This document shows, one piece after another, positions 60,418 to 64,000 of a stretch of DNA of 64,000 nucleotides; the stretch's first letter is position 1; each line of letters starts with the position of its first letter. Both the position numbers and the translations under genes were made by a program. Source of the DNA: Halomonas alimentaria (GTDB lineage: Bacteria; Pseudomonadota; Gammaproteobacteria; Pseudomonadales; Halomonadaceae). The stretch is from the NCBI RefSeq assembly GCF_009902005.1, contig NZ_WUTT01000001.1, positions 871,601 through 935,600 on the forward strand. The letters are read 5' to 3'. The notes beneath the pieces were generated by a model, which was not told the DNA's origin, did no database searches, and saw only the letters and a program-made list of their open reading frames with translations.

Positions 60418-61353
60418 TCAGTAGCCGGCCGCGGGGTCCACCGTGTCCAGCGGCGCGCCGGCTTCGAAGGAGCGCAGTGCCTCGGCTACCTGGTCCAGTG
60501 CTGCCGCAAGTGGGGTCGGCCCGGCCATGTGGGGGGTCACCCACACCCGCGGATGGGCCCACAGGGGGCTTGCCTCGGGCAGCGGTTCCTCGGGGAAGGC
60601 ATCGAGAATGGCGCCGCGCAGCCGACCCTCGGCCTCGCCCTCCCCGAGGGCATCGAGCAGGGCCGCCTCGTCGATCAGGGTGCCGCGCCCCGGGTTGATC
60701 AGGCTGGCACCCTCGGGAAGCCGGGCCAGGGCCACGGCGTCGATGATATGCCGGGTGGCCGGGGTGTCGGGCAGCAGCAGCACCAGGCTCTTCACCCGGC
60801 CGAGCAGCGCCGCGAGGCCGTCATCGCCGTGGTGGCAGGTGATGCCCTCCAGGTGCTTGGGCGAGCGGCTCCAGCCGTGCACCGGGAAGCCGTCGGCGGC
60901 GACCATCGACGCCACCCTGGAACCGATGGCGCCCAGTCCCAGCACCCCCACCGGCCAGTCGGCCTTGTCGCTCATGGCATGTTCGTGCCACTCCCGGCCC
61001 CGCTGCTGTCGCCGGTAGCGGTCGAAGTCACGCTGGAAGTGCAGCAGGCCGTAGCGCACGTAGTCGCCGATGGGCTCCGCCATGCCGGCGTCGCGCAGCT
61101 TGACGATGGGCACGCCGGCAGGCAGGCCGGGGTTGTTGAGCAGGGCATCCACCCCGGCGCCCAGGTTGACTATCCCCTTGAGAGCCATGGGTTCGCGCAG
61201 CAGTGACGCCGGGGGCTTCCAGGCCGCCAGGTAGTCGGCCTCGCGGCGCTTGTCGTCCGGCGCCGCACTGGTGAAGATCTCGGCCTCGGGCAGGCGCTCG
61301 GCGAGGGCTTCCTGCCAGCGTTCGGCATCGTCGATATGGACCAGTACCTTCAT
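60418..61353 (-). CDS. ghrA: Glyoxylate/hydroxypyruvate reductase GhrA
   Basis: 311-residue D-2-hydroxyacid dehydrogenase of the GhrA type, which reduces glyoxylate to glycolate and hydroxypyruvate to glycerate. The Rossmann motif is VGVLGLGAIGSRVASMVAADG; the catalytic Arg, Glu and His regions are INPGRGTLIDE, GAILDAFPEEPLP and VTPHMAGPT. The start MKVLVHIDD has GGAGGAAAC before it. A long upstream frame to 61761 is not coding. It lies 70 bases before pncA and may share a transcript. It links to the glyoxylate theme of the island. Confidence 0.92.
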   Translation of the reverse strand: MKVLVHIDDAERWQEALAERLPEAEIFTSAAPDDKRREADYLAAWKPPASLLREPMALKGIVNLGAGVDALLNNPGLPAGVPIVKLRDAGMAEPIGDYVRYGLLHFQRDFDRYRRQQRGREWHEHAMSDKADWPVGVLGLGAIGSRVASMVAADGFPVHGWSRSPKHLEGITCHHGDDGLAALLGRVKSLVLLLPDTPATRHIIDAVALARLPEGASLINPGRGTLIDEAALLDALGEGEAEGRLRGAILDAFPEEPLPEASPLWAHPRVWVTPHMAGPTPLAAALDQVAEALRSFEAGAPLDTVDPAAGY

Positions 61354-61630
61354 GTTTCCTCCCGGAGGTCGTGATGGACCCATCATCCCGGGCCCGGGTC
61401 TCGCGGACAAGCCCGTAACACTGGCATCTTTGACATCAGGAAATGCTTGACCGGCTACCGTGGGTTGGCAGTAACCTCCCGCTATGGGGGTCCTCCCCCA
61501 CTGCCTGGTGCGACTGAGTGGCCCGTGGTCCGCGGCCCGTTCAGGCATTCGACAGTGATCGTGACCCTGGCCCGGGCCTTCTCCTCGTCGAGAGGGCCAT
61601 TTTCTTGATGTTGCTTTGGCGAGTGGCCCA
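61354..61630. other. Divergent intergenic region ghrA-doeA
   Basis: A 277-base region that should contain the promoters of ghrA and doeA. The stretch before doeA is GC-rich with a short T-run (ATTTTCTTGATG) but has no clear -35/-10 pair. I see no repeat or palindrome of note. Confidence 0.5.
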
Positions 61631-62830
61631 ATGACCCAGGTAAACCTGCCCTTCACTCGTGAGGAATATGCCACCCGGCTGTGGAAGGTCCGCGCCGAGA
61701 TGGCGAGTCGGGGCATCGATGTGCTGATCGTCAGCGACCCCTCCAACATGGCCTGGCTCACCGGCTATGACGGCTGGTCGTTCTATGTGCACCAGTGCGT
61801 GCTGGTCGGTCTGGAGGGTGAGCCGGTGTGGTATGGCCGGCGCATGGATGCCAACGGGGCGTTGCGCACCTGCTGGATCGATGCGGACAACATCACCTAC
61901 TACCCGGACTATTACGTCCAGAACCCCGACATGCACCCCATGGAGTACCTGGCCCAGTCGATCATGCCCGATCGCGGCTGGCACCAGGGCGTGGTCGGCA
62001 TGGAGATGGACAACTACTACTTCTCGGCCAAGGCCTATCAGAGCCTGCTGCGCGAGCTGCCCCACGCCCGCTTCATGGACGCCAACGCCCTGGTCAACTG
62101 GTGCCGCGCGATCAAGTCGCCCCAGGAGATCGAGTACATGCGGGTGGCGGCGAAGATCGTCGAGGGCATGCACTCGCGGATCCTCGAGGTGATCGAGCCC
62201 GGCCTGCCCAAGAGCAAGCTGGTCTCGGAGATCTACCGGGTGGCGATCGAGGGGTGGCGAGACGAGCGCGGCCAGGTGTTCGGCGGCGACTATCCGGCCA
62301 TCGTACCGATGCTGCCCACCGGCAAGGACGCTGCCGCGCCCCACCTGACCTGGGACGACACCCCCTTCCGCAAGGGCGAGGGCACCTTCTTCGAGATCGC
62401 CGGGGTCTACAAGCGCTACCATGCGCCAATGTCGCGCACGGTGTTCCTGGGCAAGCCGCCGGCGGAGTTCGTGCGCGCCGAGTCGGCGCTGCTCGAGGGC
62501 ATCGAGAGAGGCCTGGAGGTGGCCAGGCCCGGCAACCGAACCGCGGACATCGCCATGGCGCTGGGCGCGGCCATGGACAAGTACGGCTTTGACCGCGGCG
62601 GCGCCCGCTGCGGCTATCCCATCGGCATCAGTTACCCGCCGGACTGGGGTGAGCGCACCATGAGCCTGCGCCCCTCCGACGAGACCATCCTGCAGCCCGG
62701 CATGACCTTCCACTTCATGCCCGGCCTGTGGGAGGACGACTGGGGCCTTGAGATCACCGAGAGCATCCTGATCACCGAGACCGGCTGCGAGACCCTGGCC
62801 GACTTCCCACGCCAGCTATTCGTGCGCTGA
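61631..62830 (+). CDS. doeA: Ectoine hydrolase DoeA (M24-type)
   Basis: 399-residue creatinase/prolidase-fold protein matching DoeA, the ectoine hydrolase of Halomonas elongata, which opens the ectoine ring to N-acetyl-2,4-diaminobutyrate. Typical regions are MAWLTGYDGWSFYVHQCVLV, KSPQEIEYMRVAAKIVEGMHSRILEVI, GGARCGYPIGISYPPDWGE and the MTFHFMPGLWEDDWGLEITES ending. Length agrees with DoeA. The ATG at 61631 has a weak GCGAG site. doeB follows after repeat copy C. Confidence 0.93.
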   Translation: MTQVNLPFTREEYATRLWKVRAEMASRGIDVLIVSDPSNMAWLTGYDGWSFYVHQCVLVGLEGEPVWYGRRMDANGALRTCWIDADNITYYPDYYVQNPDMHPMEYLAQSIMPDRGWHQGVVGMEMDNYYFSAKAYQSLLRELPHARFMDANALVNWCRAIKSPQEIEYMRVAAKIVEGMHSRILEVIEPGLPKSKLVSEIYRVAIEGWRDERGQVFGGDYPAIVPMLPTGKDAAAPHLTWDDTPFRKGEGTFFEIAGVYKRYHAPMSRTVFLGKPPAEFVRAESALLEGIERGLEVARPGNRTADIAMALGAAMDKYGFDRGGARCGYPIGISYPPDWGERTMSLRPSDETILQPGMTFHFMPGLWEDDWGLEITESILITETGCETLADFPRQLFVR

Positions 62831-62851
62831 AAGAAAGTGGCGGTGACCAAA

Positions 62852-62969
62852 GCGAGGGGCGCCGGGGATAGGCCGAAAGGGAGGTCCTATGCCAGGGATG
62901 GCATCGGTAGCGCCCAGGGACGGGTTCACAGCGCCTCCCTGAAGGCCTATCGCCGGTAAAGCCCCGAGC
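62852..62969 (+). repeat. Dispersed intergenic repeat, copy C (between doeA and doeB)
   Basis: A 118-base copy of the element that flanks allE, in the same orientation as copy A. The central part (CTATGCCAGGGATGGCATCG and GTAGCGCCCAGGGA) is unchanged, while the ends are more diverged (GCGAGGGGCGCC and CCCCGAGC). It occupies most of the space between doeA and doeB. Confidence 0.8.
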
Positions 62970-63006
62970 GGCTGTCCGCCAAACACAGAACAAGGAGTGG
63001 TACACC

Positions 63007-64000
63007 ATGACCAAGCGTCCCAGCCCCATCAGCGCCACCGTCGACTTCGACGCCGACGGCGTCCAGCACGGCTTTCTCAAGCTGCCCATCTCGGTGGACG
63101 ACTCCGCCTGGGGGGCGGTGATGATCCCGGTCACCGTGGTCAGGAACGGCGAGGGGCCCACCGCGCTGCTCACCGGCGGCAACCACGGCGACGAGTACGA
63201 GGGCATCACCTCGCTGCTCAAGCTGTCGAGCGAGCTCAAGGCCGAGGAGGTCACGGGCCGGGTGATCATCGTGCCCTGCATGAACACCCCCGCGGTGATG
63301 GCCGGCAAGCGTACCTCCGGGCTCGATGGCGGCAACCTCAACCGCAGCTTCCCCGGCGACCCCGACGGCAGCGTGACCGAGAAGATCGCCGACTACTTCA
63401 CCCGGGTGATGGTGCCGATGTGCGACGTTGTGCTCGACCTGCACTCCGGCGGGCGTACCCTGGACATCATCCCCTTCGGCGCCTCCCATGTGCTCGACGA
63501 CCCGGAGCAGCAGCGCCAGGCCCTGGAGGGCGCCAAGGCCTTCGGCGCCCCCTACGCCATGATGATGTTCGAACTCGACGCGGCGGCGCTGTTCGACACC
63601 GCGGTGGAGAGCCAGGGCAAGATCTTCGTGGCCACCGAGCTTGGCGGCGGCGGCACCTCCACCCCGGAGAGCATGTCCATCACCGAGCGCGGCGTGCGCA
63701 ACTTCCTGATCCACTACGGCCTGCTCCAGGGCGAGGTGGAGATGCCCGACGAGCCCCAGGTCTACCTCGACATGCCCGATGCCAGCTGCTATGTGCAGAG
63801 CGAACACTCCGGCGTGCTGGAGCTCTGCCACGCCCTGGGCGAGCGGGTCGAGAAGGGCGAGGTGGTGGCCCGGGTCTACGACATGACACGCAGCGGCACT
63901 GCCCCGGTGGAGTACCGCGCGGCGCGCGGCGGCGTGCTGGCGGCAAGGCGCCATCCGGCGCTGGTCAACATGGGCGACACCATCGCGGTGATCGCCGATA
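63007..64000 (+). CDS. doeB: N-acetyl-2,4-diaminobutyrate deacetylase DoeB (partial)
   Basis: The first 331 codons of a zinc-dependent deacylase of the succinylglutamate desuccinylase/aspartoacylase family, cut by the window edge. The metal-binding motif is NHGDEYEG (H60, E63), with GGNLNRSFPG and DVVLDLHSGGRT following. DoeB removes acetate from the ectoine-derived intermediate to give 2,4-diaminobutyrate. It follows doeA as in Halomonas. DoeB is about 340 residues, so only the last few codons are missing. ACAAGGAG lies before the ATG. Confidence 0.93.
   Translation, partial: MTKRPSPISATVDFDADGVQHGFLKLPISVDDSAWGAVMIPVTVVRNGEGPTALLTGGNHGDEYEGITSLLKLSSELKAEEVTGRVIIVPCMNTPAVMAGKRTSGLDGGNLNRSFPGDPDGSVTEKIADYFTRVMVPMCDVVLDLHSGGRTLDIIPFGASHVLDDPEQQRQALEGAKAFGAPYAMMMFELDAAALFDTAVESQGKIFVATELGGGGTSTPESMSITERGVRNFLIHYGLLQGEVEMPDEPQVYLDMPDASCYVQSEHSGVLELCHALGERVEKGEVVARVYDMTRSGTAPVEYRAARGGVLAARRHPALVNMGDTIAVIAD

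Noticed and set aside
1-64000. CRISPR array, tRNA or rRNA genes, integrase or transposase genes
   Set aside because: I found no spaced direct-repeat array, no cloverleaf-type sequence and no recombinase motifs in any credible frame.

Overview
The window reads as chromosomal DNA of a halophilic gammaproteobacterium, most likely Halomonas or a close relative (Halomonadaceae). The evidence is a GC-rich, densely coding sequence, the ectoine-degradation genes doeA and doeB at the right end, a PHA phasin, TRAP transporters including a TAXI-type system with a UspA partner, and an ethanol-oxidation regulatory cluster of the Pseudomonas ErbR type. I see no rRNA, tRNA, CRISPR array, prophage or insertion sequence.

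Layout. (1) 82-7294: glycolate oxidation. glcDEFG lies on the minus strand and diverges from the regulator glcC; a convergent lactate/glycolate permease follows. (2) 7630-9509: a glutathione S-transferase, a phasin and a phosphoribosyltransferase. (3) 9740-25915: a long purine-ring catabolism island. It has a Tsx-like outer-membrane channel, an NCS2 permease, uraD, uraH, puuD, a GntR regulator, puuE, allE and allA. These feed a glyoxylate-to-pyruvate module (gcl, hyi, glxR, ttuD, pykA) that ends in a second GntR regulator. (4) 26045-29148: modABC plus a DUF192 gene. (5) 29278-32146: a DctPQM TRAP operon. (6) 32228-35531: macro domain, nitrilase-like hydrolase, DUF2798 and a KamA-like radical SAM protein. 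(7) 35791-39943: TAXI-TRAP receptor, fused permease and UspA. (8) 40204-50384: a DUF2189 membrane protein, a DUF1311-like protein, then a signalling block (molybdopterin-domain periplasmic protein, hybrid kinase with HPt, FIST protein, second hybrid kinase, LuxR-type regulator) next to acetaldehyde and alcohol dehydrogenases. (9) 50523-58301: a small unknown protein, a Hen1-like methyltransferase, a SulP transporter, a Spy-like protein with a BaeSR-like two-component system, a LysO-like exporter and a DUF3108 protein. (10) 58429-61353: pncB, pncA and ghrA. (11) 61631-64000: doeA and doeB, the latter cut by the window edge.

How it fits together. Three parts meet at glyoxylate: glycolate oxidase makes it, ureidoglycolate lyase makes it from urate, and Gcl or GhrA consumes it. 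Molybdate uptake next to the purine island makes sense because xanthine dehydrogenase, not in this window, needs a molybdenum cofactor. Allantoate amidohydrolase is also not in the window.

The most interesting signals are regulatory and repetitive. A palindrome of the form TTGTATACAA recurs before nearly every transcription unit of the purine/glyoxylate island, and one copy sits inside a 26-bp perfect palindrome. A TGGT-NNN-ACCA palindrome is shared by the glcC/glcD region and the permease promoter. A structured ~118-bp intergenic repeat occurs in inverted copies on both sides of allE, with a third copy between doeA and doeB. Among the proteins, a stand-alone Hen1-like RNA methyltransferase and a divergent KamA-like radical SAM enzyme are the least explained.
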